The notes under the pieces were generated by a model, which had not been told where the DNA came from, searched no databases, and saw nothing but the letters and a program-made list of their open reading frames with translations. A stretch of 64,000 bases of DNA, from positions 172,439 to 236,438 of the forward strand of contig CM030941.1 of assembly GCA_018136815.1 (NCBI GenBank), read 5' to 3'. Below are positions 40,992 through 51,837 of the stretch, in pieces; positions within the stretch are counted from its first letter, which is position 1, and every line of letters starts with the position of its first letter. The stretch comes from Isochrysis galbana (taxonomy: Eukaryota > Haptophyta > Isochrysidales > Isochrysidaceae). The position numbers and the translations under genes are program-made.

Positions 40992-43600
40992 ATGGAGTTA
41001 ACTCACGCTTTCTGTTTCCTCTGTGAGACGGAGGGCGGTGTGGGCGTGAGCTGCCACGCGGTGGGTGTGCGCGGCGGGCTGGTGGCAGCTGGGCTGGCCA
41101 ACGGTCTCGTTGCGCTCTGGCGGCCCAAGGGGGGGCGCGCAAGGCTCGAGAGCAAGCCTTTACTCTTGAGAGGACATAGCGGAGTGATTCTCGGACTTCT
41201 CTTCGTGGAGGAGCCAGGGCTGGGAGGGGAGGGCGCGCTGCTGCTCTCGTGGTCGGCTGACCGAACAATCCGTATCTGGGACCCGCACACCGCCGCCTGT
41301 GCTCAGACGCTCCGTGCCCATGGAGGGGGAGTGAGCAGCGTGGTATATTCGAGCGGCTGCCTGATCTCTGCTTCGACAGACAAGACGATCCGGCTCTGGC
41401 GGGCCGAGGCGGGGCGCGAGCTGATGCTGTACCCGTGGTACAGTGCGGAGGAAACGCTGCGCGACATCCAGGGCTGGGTCGGCGCGCTCGCCATCCACGT
41501 ACCCGCAGAGGGCGGAGCGCTCTACGCGGGCGATGAGCACGGCACCATCTCCGTCTACAAGGCGAGTGTGCGCCACGCCGAGGGGCTGCAGCTGAAGCGT
41601 TGGCGGCGGCAGCCGCAGGCGCATGCGCTCGGGATCACGCGGCTGCTCCTCGTCCCCTCCCACCACACCGTCGTCTCCACCTCGTACGACTGCACCGTCA
41701 AGCTGTTCGACACGCGCAATGGTGGCGTGCTCCTCTCCATTGACAACGGACACAAGGTGCGCTACAACGCCCTCGCGTGGGTGGAGGCGAAGGCCGAGCT
41801 TGTTCTGGCCGACGAGTTGGGCTATGTTTATTTCTGGGACGTTCAATCCGAGCGCTGCCTCAAGACCGAGAAGCTCGTCGGCCCCGACGCGATTCCGCAC
41901 GAGGCGGCCGCCAAGGTCCACGCTGTGCTCGCCGCCGCCGCCAAGGCCAAGGCGACCGACTCCGGCATGGCGGCGCCGGCGGCGAGCGGCTCCGTCGCGC
42001 GCGGCGTGCGCATGCTCGCATACGAGGGCGACCTGCTCTACACCTCCTCCGGCACCACCGTCGACGCGTGGCTCGTGATGCGCGACGTCAAGTGCGTGAG
42101 CTGTGCCCCATGCGAGTGAGCGAGCGGGTTTGCGCGCAAGCGGCTGCAACACGTGCGCGATCACGCTTCGCCCCTCCGCACCACCCACGCAGGGCTGCCG
42201 AGACGGCCGGCCACACGGGCCCCATCGTCTCGCTCGCGACTGCCGAGCCCCCATCGATGCCGCGACACGAGGGTGACCCGTCCGTCGACCGCGCCGCCTC
42301 ATCCGGGCAGGCAGTGCTCTACTCGGCCTCGCTCGACGGCACGATCCGCGCATGGGATGTGCTAGATATGAGCTGCCTGCAGGTCCTCGAGGAGACACGC
42401 TCTGAGATCGCCTGCCTTTGCCACTCATCGTTGTGCGACATGCTGCTGACGGGACATGATGATGGCTCCATCCGCATCTGGAACGTCGACACTGGCTCCA
42501 CGATCACGCTCCGTGGGCACGAGAACACAGTGCTTTGTCTTTGTGTGGTCGCTAAGAATGCGTCACAGCTGATGTTGCTCTCCTCGGGATTCGATGGGCA
42601 GGTGCGGCGCAACCGCCAAGGCGAGCGAGCGCCGGGCGCGAGAGGTGGGCAATGCGCATGTGCGATAGGGGCTGTTGGGGGCACGGCGCACGCGCGCAGC
42701 GGAGGCGCAGGCCCTTCCCCTCCTCCCCACCCAAGCTCAGCGCACAATCCCCGTACTCCCAGGTTGGCATGTGGGACATCACGAAGCACAAGAATGCTCT
42801 GCCGAGGCTGGAACACCTTGTTAAAGCGAGCGACGAGGAGGTGCTAGCCATGATTGTCAACCCGATGGCGGCCCAGTATATCACGGCCGGCAACGACACA
42901 TTGGTGAGAACCGAGCAAGTCTGCGAGCGAGCGCACTAGCACACGCCCTTGGGCGGCCTCATGTGGCCAGTTTGCGGCCGTGTGCGCGCACGGCTGATCG
43001 TGCCCGTGCGCTATCGCTCAGGTGCGTGTTTGGTCGGTGCGTACGCAAGCGGCTCTGGCGACGCTGCGCGGGCACTCGGACGCGATCTCATGCCTCGCCC
43101 TCGACGGCAACTTCCTCTTCTCCGCCTCCGAGGGTGGCGACGTGCGCTTGTGGGACCTCCACTCGTTCGGCGCGCTCTCCACCCTGCGGGCGCACGATGG
43201 TCCAGTGAGTGGCATGCTTATCGTACCCGACTCCGGCTGGCTGGTTACGTGCGGGTCGACGGATCACTGCGTGCGTGTGTGGGACTACGGTGCCGGCAAT
43301 GAGCTCAAGACATGGAACCACACCGACTCGTTCCGCTGCATTGCGCTCAAGCGGAGCATAAGCCACATTGTGGCGGGAACGGAGGAGCACAATCTAGTCT
43401 CGTTCCCGCTTAGTGAGGTGAGCGATAAAATCCGCGCAAGGAAGGAGGCGGCGGAGGAGGAAGCGCGAGAGGCCGAGAGAGCAGCGCAGAAGGCGGCTCA
43501 GCTCGCGGCGGTTGTCGCCGACAAGCGAGCCGGGGCAGAGCGCGGCGCTCCCGCTGACGCCGGAGCTGTGGTCGCCTCAGCTATGCTGCGCAAGACATAG
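40992..43600 (+). CDS. WD40-repeat protein with C-terminal coiled coil (4 exons)
   Basis: This is a beta-propeller scaffold, probably organising protein complexes; no specific partner is evident. The model is exons 40992-42091, 42193-42601, 42763-42903 and 43022-43600, giving 742 residues. About ten WD-type blades are visible, among them SADRTIRIWD, STDKTIRLW, SYDCTVKLFD, SLDGTIRAWD, HDDGSIRIWN, FDGQ|VGMWD, NDTL|VRVW, GGDVRLWD and TDHCVRVWD. This suggests one long or two propellers. Residues of about 690-725 form a charged Glu/Ala/Lys/Arg coiled coil. Introns are 101, 161 and 118 bp, all GT-AG. Introns 2 and 3 fall at equivalent points just before the VxVW strand of consecutive blades. I chose the ATG at 40992 because the in-frame ATG at 40818 adds a low-complexity Arg/Glu/Pro leader. 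Confidence 0.88.
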
Positions 43601-44240
43601 ATAGGTGATCGTGTTATATTCAGACTGTCACGGATAGCACAACGTTACCGATGGCATCGCCTTTCTTCTACTTTTTTTCAAGTTGTAGTGGTTGTGGTTG
43701 TGAGAAGTTGTGAGACCATGTTAGTGTGAGGTCACGTTCCATCGAAAGTGGGACGGACTGGTTTGAGCCATCGAATGTTAGGTCGCGTTCCGTCGACAAA
43801 GTTTATACTTGGTTCACCCATGGGTAGGGGGGGGCACGAGCTCCCACGCCCTCTCTCCACTCCTCCCCTGCCATCGGAACGGCACCAACTAACCCTAACC
43901 CTAACCCATCCTCCTAGCATGCCTTCCTGACCCAATCCCCTCCCCGCAGGCTGTCGCATCCGCGATTGACCCTCTACGTGCGCAACCGACCCTCTAAGGT
44001 TATAGGTTATAGGAACGGGCCGGCCGACCCGCGCTCTTTGCGCTCGTGTCCCGCCTCGTTTCTTCTTGCCTGCCTCGCATGCTTTGCGCGCTTGCCTCCA
44101 TGCACGACGCCGCCGCCTGACTGAGACCCTCCTTGTTTTCGCATCAGTTCCGCACACTTCCCTCTCGCCCGCGCTAACCCCGTCCTCGGTATAGGTGATA
44201 GGTGTTCGCCGTTGAGGCGCTGGCGCTGGGGAAGACTTTC
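43601..44240. other. Intergenic DNA with telomere-like CCCTAA units
   Basis: No gene. Three CCCTAA-type units (ACCCTAACCCTAACCC) lie at about 43890-43908. The phrase GTTCCRTCGA with GTTAGG..CG recurs twice at 43720-43800. A segment near 44000 starts the retroelement remains. Confidence 0.45.
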
Positions 44241-45030
44241 CCCGCCAGCAACCTCTCCTACCTCGACGTCGGTACACCCAACGCCGAGGCGCTCAAGGAG
44301 GCACAGGCCGAGGACCCCAACTGCCACGACCTCATCCGCTTTCTCTCTTCCTCTCCTCATAACCCCGACCTCGATCACCGCCGCTTGCGCTGGCTTAGTC
44401 GCGAATCTTCTCGATGCCTGTTGCGATCTGGACTACTCTACCGACGAGTGCCGACGAGAGACGGCGAGAAGCTCTGCCTCTACGTGCCGAAGACGATGCG
44501 CCGCGCCTACCTCGAAGCCTTTCACGACCACCTGTGCCACCTCGGCGACAACCGAATGGCGCGCCTTTTACGCGACCGATATTTTTGGCCTGGGATGAAC
44601 GCAGACGTCTGTGAGCACGTTCGCCAATGCCATGAATGCACTTTAGCTAAGCCTCCCTTCCGCCACCTCGCAGATCCAAAGGGACCGCAGGTCGGCGCCT
44701 AACCGTTCGACATCGTCTTTTGCGACGTCGTCTCGATGGCTCCTACGCACGACTTCATCAAGGGCTCTCGAGGCTTCGACAAGCTCCTCGTTTTCGTGGA
44801 CTCGCTCACTCGTTGGATCGAGGCGGCACCTCACAACGGCGACCCCTCGAGTGCCGACGCTCTTCACGCCTTCATGTCGTACGTCGTTTCTCGGCACGGA
44901 GTACCAAGGCAACTTCGCTCGGACTCTGGCAGCAACCTTGCTAGCCAACTCACCTCGATCATCCTTGAGCGCACTGGCACCGACCTACGGCCGAGCACAC
45001 CTCATCATCACGAGAGTGTGGCCTTTCGCC
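44241..45030 (+). pseudogene. Ty3/gypsy integrase fragment (family 2) with in-frame stop
   Basis: The frame encodes the integrase zinc finger (AFHDHLCHLGDNRM ... CHECTLAKP) and the first part of the catalytic core (FDIVFCDVVSMAPTHDF and RQLRSDSGSNLASQL). A TAA at 44700-44702 replaces the Tyr expected in the AYPFD motif. The fragment stops before the catalytic Glu. It is related to, but clearly distinct from, the integrase at 24770-25440, so it represents another family. Confidence 0.85.
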
Positions 45031-45719
45031 GTTGGCTGTTCGACTACTCATATATCGAAGAACAGGAGACGCCGCGTTGTAACTTGGGTGCCGCCACACC
45101 GCCCAAACATCCAGGTAAAACTCTCGTAAAAGAGAGAAGAGGATGGGTTGCAGCGTTGAGCGTTGAGTCCTGCGGTCTGCCGCGCCGGCCGCCGATTCTA
45201 CACCTTATCGTCCGGACGGGTGTGGTACTTCCTGTCTCTTCGATCGTCGCGCACTATTCTTATAGTTCGTCGTTCGTCGTTCGTCGTTCGTTCTTCGATT
45301 CTCGATTCTCGATTCTCGTCGTTCCGCGTTCTTCGTTTCTCGTTCTTCGATTCTCGATTCTCGTCGTTCCGCGTTCTTCGTTTCTCGCTCTCGATTCTCG
45401 ATTCTTGTCGTTCCGCGTTCTCATCGGTCCTCGATTGTTCGTTGTTCGTAATTCGTAACTTCTCGGTGCGTCGCTCATCACGTCTTCCGTCTTGGTTCGG
45501 CGTTGGGTGCGCGGCTCTCCCTCCATTCGGATTTATTGTTTCATTCGCTCTTCAGATTTATTTTTTCATTCGCTCTTCGGATTTATTCGCTCTTCGCTCT
45601 TGGCTCATTCGGTCTCGTTCAGGATTGCTCTTCTGCCTTTCTCGTGGCTTGCTTGGAGCTCTCCGATGTCCGTTAGGTTCTCTTCTTTCCTCGCGGGACG
45701 CTCGATCCTAGCAGGGGGG
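45031..45719 (+). other. TTCG/CTCG-rich retroelement 3' region ending in a polypurine tract
   Basis: After the broken integrase, the sequence becomes repetitive (TTCTCGATTCTCG, CGTTCCGCGTTCTTCG) with no coding signal. It ends in GCAGGGGGG immediately before an LTR-like TG at 45720. It is probably decayed 3' pol and UTR of the same family. Confidence 0.5.
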
Positions 45720-46200
45720 TGTCGCATTCGCGAATCGACACTCGTTAGGCTTCGCTCTTCTCTTCGTCGTTCGGTATTTATCGTTATAATTCTCTCGTTC
45801 TCGTTCTCGGTCAAAAGCTTCGCTTGGATGCATGGGATCGTGGGTTGTGGAGCGCCCTCTCTCTTTCTCTCGAAAGAGAAGGGAAGTTTCCCCACCTTTC
45901 TTCCTCCCAGGCGCCTCGCAAATAGGTTTAATTTGCTATCTCCCCTGCGTTTCTTTATCTGCTTCTGGGGGCAATCAGGTTCAATTTACGACCTCTTCGT
46001 ATCTCCCCCTTAGGCACATCGCACTCATTTCGTCTTATTTGGTAGGTCTCTTGGAATCTTGTTCGGCAGGATTGCCCCTCGTTTCCGTTATGGTGCGATT
46101 CCCCTTCCAGACGGGATCGCCGACAGATCGCCTTCTGATCGTCGTCCGTCGTCGTCTGGCCGGAGTGTTTGGGTTTGATTTTAGTCGAGTTACGTGAGAA
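45720..46200 (+). mobile_element. LTR of a second Ty3/gypsy family (approximate 3' end)
   Basis: The sequence opens TGTCGCATTCGCGAATCGAC directly after a G-rich polypurine tract. It is followed by a leader and a gag-like ATG at 46397, so an LTR is expected here. No second copy is in the window, and the 3' boundary is only estimated. The first bases resemble the LTR of the element at 54676 (TGTCGCATCC). Confidence 0.5.
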
Positions 46201-46545
46201 AGTCGTGGGGCGAGAGTCGGGGTGTTTTCCTGGGTGTCTCTGTCCGTCGTCCTGTCGTCAGTCGTCATCCGTCGTCGCTCTCGCTCTCGTCGCTCTCGCT
46301 CTCGTAACACTCGTACCCAACAAACTCGCCTCGCCTCGCCAGCCCCTGCCATCACAGCCCTCCTCTCACTCGCCCTCGCCTCTCGCCGCTCGTTCCATGT
46401 CGTTCTCGCCGCCGTCCTCGCCCTCGCTCAAGCCCGCCTGCCCGCCTTCCTCTGCTGACGGGCTTCAGCCCGTCATCGTCTCCGAAGCCGTCTCCTCAGC
46501 CGCGCCTGCCGCCGGCTTGCCACCTTCCTCATTGCCCTCAGGCCC
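46201..46545 (+). pseudogene. Leader and gag N-terminus of family 2
   Basis: A CTCGCTCT-rich leader is followed by ATG 46397, MSFSPPSSPSLKPACPPSS, then an Ala/Pro-rich stretch that is cut near 46545 by an inverted integrase fragment. The same leader and start design occurs at 3597-3954. Confidence 0.45.
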
Positions 46546-46566
46546 TAAGGGCCATCCCAATTCGTC

Positions 46567-46812
46567 ATCAGCTTGTCGAAACCAGCACGGCCGGCTACGA
46601 AATCGTGGGTAGGGGCCATCGAAAGGATATCGCAATAAACGATGTCGAACGGATAGGCGCCGATAGAAAGACCGGAGGGATGGGCGAGAGGACGCGACAG
46701 GGGCTTGCCAAGGGTGCACTCATGGCACTCTCGGACGTATTCAGCGACCGAGGCGGAAAGGCCTGGCCAATACACTCGAGTACGGAGAAGCGACGTCAGA
46801 TACCGACGAGTC
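46567..46812 (-). pseudogene. Chromovirus integrase fragment (inverted)
   Basis: The minus strand encodes LTSLLRTRVYWPGLSASVAE, the CHECTLGKPL zinc-finger half, and the start of the catalytic core (YPFDIVYCDILSMAPTHDF). It ends near GFDKL. It is close to the intact integrase at 24800-25040. It is sandwiched between the family-2 gag scrap and a LINE fragment. Confidence 0.85.
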
Positions 46813-46829
46813 ATAGATCCTTTTTGGAC

Positions 46830-47000
46830 AAGCCCATCGGTTACTCGGAGATCATTAGGGCTATACGACAAATGGCGAAAGGTAAATCCACGGGACCGGA
46901 CGGCATACCAATGGAGTTCTACCAAAGCTTCGAAAAGCTAGTGGCCCCGCGACTGATGGACATGTTTCACGAAGCCTACCGGACGGGGGCATTACCGGAG
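46830..47000 (+). pseudogene. LINE reverse transcriptase fragment, second copy
   Basis: The frame encodes KPIGYSEIIRAIRQMAKGKS and the STGPDGIPMEFY motif, and ends near GALPE. It is nearly the same protein as at 27842-28239, starts at the same nucleotide motif (AAGCCCATCGG) and is shorter at its 3' end. Confidence 0.85.
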
Positions 47001-47955
47001 CCCTTTTACATTCAGCTAGCGCAGCTAGCGGAGGACAAGAAGGACATCAAGCTTGCAGGTCGACTTGAGCTGGCTGGGTGCTCCTGATTATGGGGGCCCA
47101 AGGGGGATGAGGGGGTGGTCAGAGCGCAGAGCGATGGGCTGGCCACGACAGGCCAGGGCGGGCGGATCAGGCGAGCCTGTGGGGAGAGGGATGGGGATGG
47201 GTCAGCAGGGCAGTGTGCTCCTGGCAAGCCATCAGGTATGAGGTATGCCCGGAGAGTGGGTGGTTCCTCCTCCACAGCAGGGGAGCGAGTGGAGAGCGAG
47301 GGTGGGACTCGTGCGGCCCCCCTGCGCGAACCCTAAGTATAAACGTAGTTGTTGGAAGTGGAGCGAGGGGATGCATCGAGATAAAGCAGCATCTATATCT
47401 ATCAATAAATCCGGGACATCGCAATAACAATGCGCGCACTCAGGATGAATGTTGATGGCGGGATGCAGGATTGAACCCCCCTTCACTCTATCGAACAACA
47501 GAACACTGCGCACCAGAGAAGAACCTAAATAGGTCGCGCAATCTACCCCAAGTAATAAAGGTGGGTGAAGTAGAGGGAAAGAAGGAGAGCGCTGCATCAT
47601 GAATCAAAAGTGCAGGAGGTTATGCATGCACATGAGCAACAAACACCGTTCTTCAGCCCCGATCACACTCTATCTGACGGCTACCGATCCGATTGTGCGT
47701 TGGCCGTTGTCGGTAGCACTCACCTCTTTGCTGCCCTGCGCCATCATGTGGTACACTTGGTCGGAATGAGAAGCCCCAGACTACCTGCCGGCTTTGCGCG
47801 CCGAGGCATGTAGACACACCAAGCGTGCAGACACCGCTAGGGATTGCAAGCGGGCTAGCGACATCAACGGACGGTAGCCTCATCCATCACGAACGGCTAG
47901 ATGAGCAAACGCACTCTTCCATCGTCACGGAGCCTGCTGTGCTCCGATGCTCGTC
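47001..47955. other. Intergenic stretch
   Basis: No family-supported gene. The last ~120 bases are likely the 3' untranslated region of the RUN-PX gene on the minus strand. Confidence 0.4.
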
Positions 47956-50900
47956 TCACGTCATGGCGGCCGTCGAGCCGTCGGGCGCGACGAGGGCTCC
48001 GTCGCCTCGATCGCTTGAAGGCCAAAAGAAGGCCAGGGTGGTCTCTGCCTGCGCAAGGGCCTCGATCGTTACGAGATCTTCGCAATATGCCTGCAGTAAC
48101 CTTAACCTTGCTTCAGGGTGAGGGGACGCTTTGCGGCCGAGCGGGGCCAATGCCGTCGAGAGCGGCGCGGGAAGGCTGGGCATCGGCTGGCTCAGTCGGT
48201 GGTGGGGCTTAATGCGGTCGTCTAGCAATCGCTGCGCAGAGCGCGGCATCCGCTGACGCGGCAGCTCCTTCTTGAGCGTGGTGTGCAGTTTCACAAAGTC
48301 GGAGAAGCGGCGGTACGTCGCGCACTCAAAGGGGCCGACGCGCGCCCGTAGTCGATAAACTGTGTGCAGCTTCCCGGGCGCCTCCTCGCGCATTTCACAG
48401 CCCAAAACGGAGGCCGCGGAAACTACGAGCTTGCCGTTCCGAGTGCCGGCAGGCGGCCAGGCACGCACAGGGGCCGACGCGGCGCCCATGCCGCCGCTCG
48501 AGTCTTCCAACAGGGAGGTCGATGGAACGTCAGTCGCGGTGCTCGCACTAAAATAGTCTGAAACCATCGACCTAGAGAGCGCGATATTGGTGGGCGGGGC
48601 GCCCGTGTGGGCAGCCCTAGCAGGGGACAGCGGCAGTGCTACGGCAACCGACACGGCGGAGTCAACACGGCAGGTTGCAAGGGCCGCGGGCAGCGGCGGC
48701 GGCGCGATTGACACGGCGGCCGCAGGGACGGCGGTCGGTCGGGCGATCTCAGCACCGTGGAGCGCAGGCTCCTCCTCCACCTGAGCGGCGGTGCTCCACC
48801 TCTCCCTACTGGCTGCCACCTCGGCCTCCGCGGCGGCATTGAGGACTGCTTGTGCTACACCGTTGCCCGCCTCCTCGACGCCGGCACGCTCCTCGTACTC
48901 TACTCCCTCGTAAGGCGAGAGCATCGGCGGCGCCAGCGGTACCCAGTCCTCCGGCTCGGAGCACTCGTAATACTCGGCGGGTGACTCCAGCGAGTCAGTG
49001 CGCTCCGGGATCGACGCATCGGCACTCAGCCTCTGCCACTGCGCCTCTATGTCACCTACGGCCTTGTGGTAACCGCCAACGGCCGCGTCGCGCCCCGCGA
49101 CGTCCATGACTTGAGCCGGCTCGGAGCAACTGCTCCAGTCTTCCAGCAGCCCATGCGCGAGGGCTGAAGCGCCGGATCTTGATGCGTGCGGCTGCGTATT
49201 GCCCGCCGACGTAAGCCCGTCGGCCAGGCGCGCAAGGCTGTCGGCAGGTGTTGCCGGCACCTCTTGCGCGCTCGCCTCGGATGCGGGATGGACCGCGTTC
49301 GCCGGAGCCCCAGGTGCGAGGGCCGCGCCGAGGGGAGTGCCGGATGGGCTGGCATCGCCTGGCTTCACCGCAAGCACTACATCGTCGGCCCTCGCCGCCC
49401 CTCCACTGTCGCACAAGTTGATGTCGGGCCTGGAGCTCGCATCCAAGGCTCCCCTAGGTCGCACCTGGTGGCCTGCCGAGCCCTGCATTGTTGCGCCGCT
49501 GGGAGCGTCGAATGGATTACCGGGGGCCTCGCCGGCGGCACGTGAGCCCCCGAAAGTGCCGGCGGGAAGCAAGGCAGCGGCACTCGCCCCCGGTGCGCCA
49601 TTGCCGACGCGTCTGTGGCGCGCAAGCGCAAACTCAGACTCTGCGGCTGCGGCAGCGATGCCTTGGCGCCATGTAAACGCTGAGCCGCTCACGGTATCGG
49701 CGGGCGGCGCGCTCGTGAGCCTCGCGCCGGCTTCGCCGTGGGCGACTGAGACGTTTGAGGCGTCGTCGTACAGCGCGCTTACATTCTCGGGCTCTGAGTC
49801 GCTGCTCCGCTCGCCCACGATGCGTTCAGCCGCTGCCGCCAGCTCCGCAGCCTCGGCGTCCGTCTCCCCAACGCCGGGCGCATAGTCCAATGCCCCCCCC
49901 GTTGCCCGTGTAGATGCCATAGACGAGGCCGCCTCGGGCACAGCCACATCCTCGCCCACGGGCGCGTCTATGTCCGCCAACATGCGGCGACTCCGATCCC
50001 GCATTCTGGGCGCCGGAACGGCGGGAGCCGCCGCGGCCGCCTGCCACCGGTTGTCGTCGGGCTTGGGAGGGTGCGGCGTTTCGCCACGGTGCTCCGCGCC
50101 GCCCGCATCTACTTGCGCATCGGCACCCTCCCTCATGCGTCCGTTCCCATCGAGCCCTAGCATCGAACCGCCGAGTCGCCCCGTGAGTGCACTGCCACCT
50201 GCACCACTGATTGCAGCCGTCACGGCCGCGGCGAGCGCTTCGAAGGAGAGCGAGGGCGGGGCTCCGGGGTCCATTGCGTATTGCGTCTCCTTGGTGCGCG
50301 CTGTCGCCTCGGCGTGCGCGACAGCGGCGGCCGCGGCGTCTTGCATCTCGTCAGCGTGCGCGGCCGCCTCGGCGCGCGCGACGGCAGCCGTAGCGAGCGC
50401 GTCGTGGCTCGCACCAGCTACGACGGGCGCTGGCGGCTCCTTCGCACTGGCGGTGGCAGGTGGCGTGGGCGGGAGTGCAGGGCAGAGTCCCACGGAACGG
50501 CCCAGCAAGAAGCCGGCCCGCGTGAGGGGCTCGAGGCGCTCGATCAGGCTCGAGCGCGCCTCGGCGCGCAGGAGCAGCGCGCCTCTCGAGTACATCAGTT
50601 TGCACAGCGGTGGCTCGAGCAGCGCCTCCAGCTCGCGTGCGAGCGAGCCACGATTCAGATGGGCGTAGAGCCACGCGCGGAGACGGGCCGTGTCGGTCGA
50701 CCCGATGGTCCGCGCTAGTGAGACGAGCAGCGCTGACGAGGGCGAAAGCCCCTCCGCGTGCTCGATCAGCGACCACGGATGGACGGAGAAGAGCATAAAC
50801 TGACGGCGCTTGAAACGGTGAGATAACACAGCCTCAATGGCGGCGCACAGCGACTCGACCTCATCGTCTGCCTCGCTCAGTCGAAACGTGTGCGCCGCTC

Positions 50901-51837
50901 TACGCATGCTGACGGCGAGCGCAGCCGCGACCGCGCGTCCGAGCTCTGGCAGCAGGGCATCAGCCCCGTCGTCGGGCGGCTCAGACGTGGCAAGTATGGA
51001 GGCGGTCGACGCTGACGACGAGACGCTCCATCCGCGCTCGCGGAGCCCGGCGAACGCGGAGGTGGCGCTCGCGAGATGGCCCGTCGGTCTTGCCAGGTCA
51101 GGCGTCGAGCCACCAAGCCGGTGCAGGCTACTCATCATCGCGCGAACAGAGGCAGAGTGGCCTGCCTCCTCACTAGCCGCGCCGGTGGAGGCGGCGCAAG
51201 CAGATGGTCCGGCCCACTGGCTCACGGAAAGGGCCGCGCCCCCGCCGTTCGCCCGGAGCTCTCCCCCTGCGACTGGCGCAGTGCAGGAAGATCCGGAGAT
51301 GGCCACTCTGTCCCCGTCGCCGTTCCGTCTGCGCGCGGAGCCGTCGGAAAGCCGTGCTACCTCTCCACTCTCCTCATCGTTGGAAAGACGCGCAGCAGTG
51401 GCTGCAGCAGCGGCTGTCCGCTCGAGCCTCTCTGCCTGCTGATTGAGTGGGGAGCCAACAGAGCTGACAGAGGGCCCTCTTCGCACCTCTCCCTTCTCCT
51501 CCTCTCTCTCTCTCTCTGAAAGCGGCTCCGGTGCGGAGACGATCCCTCCCTCTACTCGACTCTCTCGTGCACCAGCGACTCCTTCTCTCTCTCCCCCTCC
51601 CTCCCTCACTCTCCCTCTCTCCCTCTCTCCCTCTCTCCCTCTCTCCCTGTCCCTCTCTCTCTCTCTCTCTCTCTCTTCCCCTCTCTCTCCTCCCTCTCCT
51701 CCCTCTCCCCTCTCCTCGGCCACGGCGCAGGTCAGCCCGCTCCTCGCTGCCGGCACACTCCCCCCCTCCACGCCACAGAGCGCCGCGCCGCCGCCGCACA
51801 GATCCTCTGCGCTGCGTGGAGAGACCGCGGACGCCAT
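47956..51837 (-). CDS. RUN and PX domain protein (sorting-nexin-like)
   Basis: The product is probably a peripheral membrane-trafficking protein, with PX binding phosphoinositides and RUN binding small GTPases or motors. With the ATG at 51837 it has 1,293 residues and no intron. Residues of about 290-450 match a RUN domain: FSVHPWSLIEH, LARTIGSTDTARLRAWLYAH, RGSLARELEALL, and RGALLLRAEARSSLIERLEP. A long, disordered Ala/Gly/Glu-rich middle follows. A PX domain lies at about 1130-1270: VYRLRARVG, FECATYRRFSDFVKLHTTLK, then a basic KPHHRL region and a C-terminal helix. RUN plus PX in this order recalls SNX29-like proteins. The N-terminal ~130 residues contain an Arg/Glu/Gly repeat derived from GA microsatellite, so the exact start is uncertain. 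It is divergent with the transporter at 52520. Confidence 0.8.
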   Translation of the reverse strand: MASAVSPRSAEDLCGGGAALCGVEGGSVPAARSGLTCAVAEERGEGGEGGERGEERERERERDRERGREGERERGRVREGGGEREGVAGARESRVEGGIVSAPEPLSEREREEEKGEVRRGPSVSSVGSPLNQQAERLERTAAAAATAARLSNDEESGEVARLSDGSARRRNGDGDRVAISGSSCTAPVAGGELRANGGGAALSVSQWAGPSACAASTGAASEEAGHSASVRAMMSSLHRLGGSTPDLARPTGHLASATSAFAGLRERGWSVSSSASTASILATSEPPDDGADALLPELGRAVAAALAVSMRRAAHTFRLSEADDEVESLCAAIEAVLSHRFKRRQFMLFSVHPWSLIEHAEGLSPSSALLVSLARTIGSTDTARLRAWLYAHLNRGSLARELEALLEPPLCKLMYSRGALLLRAEARSSLIERLEPLTRAGFLLGRSVGLCPALPPTPPATASAKEPPAPVVAGASHDALATAAVARAEAAAHADEMQDAAAAAVAHAEATARTKETQYAMDPGAPPSLSFEALAAAVTAAISGAGGSALTGRLGGSMLGLDGNGRMREGADAQVDAGGAEHRGETPHPPKPDDNRWQAAAAAPAVPAPRMRDRSRRMLADIDAPVGEDVAVPEAASSMASTRATGGALDYAPGVGETDAEAAELAAAAERIVGERSSDSEPENVSALYDDASNVSVAHGEAGARLTSAPPADTVSGSAFTWRQGIAAAAAESEFALARHRRVGNGAPGASAAALLPAGTFGGSRAAGEAPGNPFDAPSGATMQGSAGHQVRPRGALDASSRPDINLCDSGGAARADDVVLAVKPGDASPSGTPLGAALAPGAPANAVHPASEASAQEVPATPADSLARLADGLTSAGNTQPHASRSGASALAHGLLEDWSSCSEPAQVMDVAGRDAAVGGYHKAVGDIEAQWQRLSADASIPERTDSLESPAEYYECSEPEDWVPLAPPMLSPYEGVEYEERAGVEEAGNGVAQAVLNAAAEAEVAASRERWSTAAQVEEEPALHGAEIARPTAVPAAAVSIAPPPLPAALATCRVDSAVSVAVALPLSPARAAHTGAPPTNIALSRSMVSDYFSASTATDVPSTSLLEDSSGGMGAASAPVRAWPPAGTRNGKLVVSAASVLGCEMREEAPGKLHTVYRLRARVGPFECATYRRFSDFVKLHTTLKKELPRQRMPRSAQRLLDDRIKPHHRLSQPMPSLPAPLSTALAPLGRKASPHPEARLRLLQAYCEDLVTIEALAQAETTLAFFWPSSDRGDGALVAPDGSTAAMT

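Noticed and set aside
41160-42428. 422-codon antisense ORF over the WD40 gene
   Set aside because: The sense strand has WD repeats and splice sites that keep frame. The antisense frame is Arg/Gly/Ala-rich with no motif.
47455-47485. tRNA-like T-loop (reverse of GGTTCAATCC)
   Set aside because: No acceptor or D/anticodon stems can be folded around it.
49199-50668. Long antisense ORFs over the RUN-PX gene
   Set aside because: They mirror GC-rich codons of the minus-strand gene and contain no recognisable domain.
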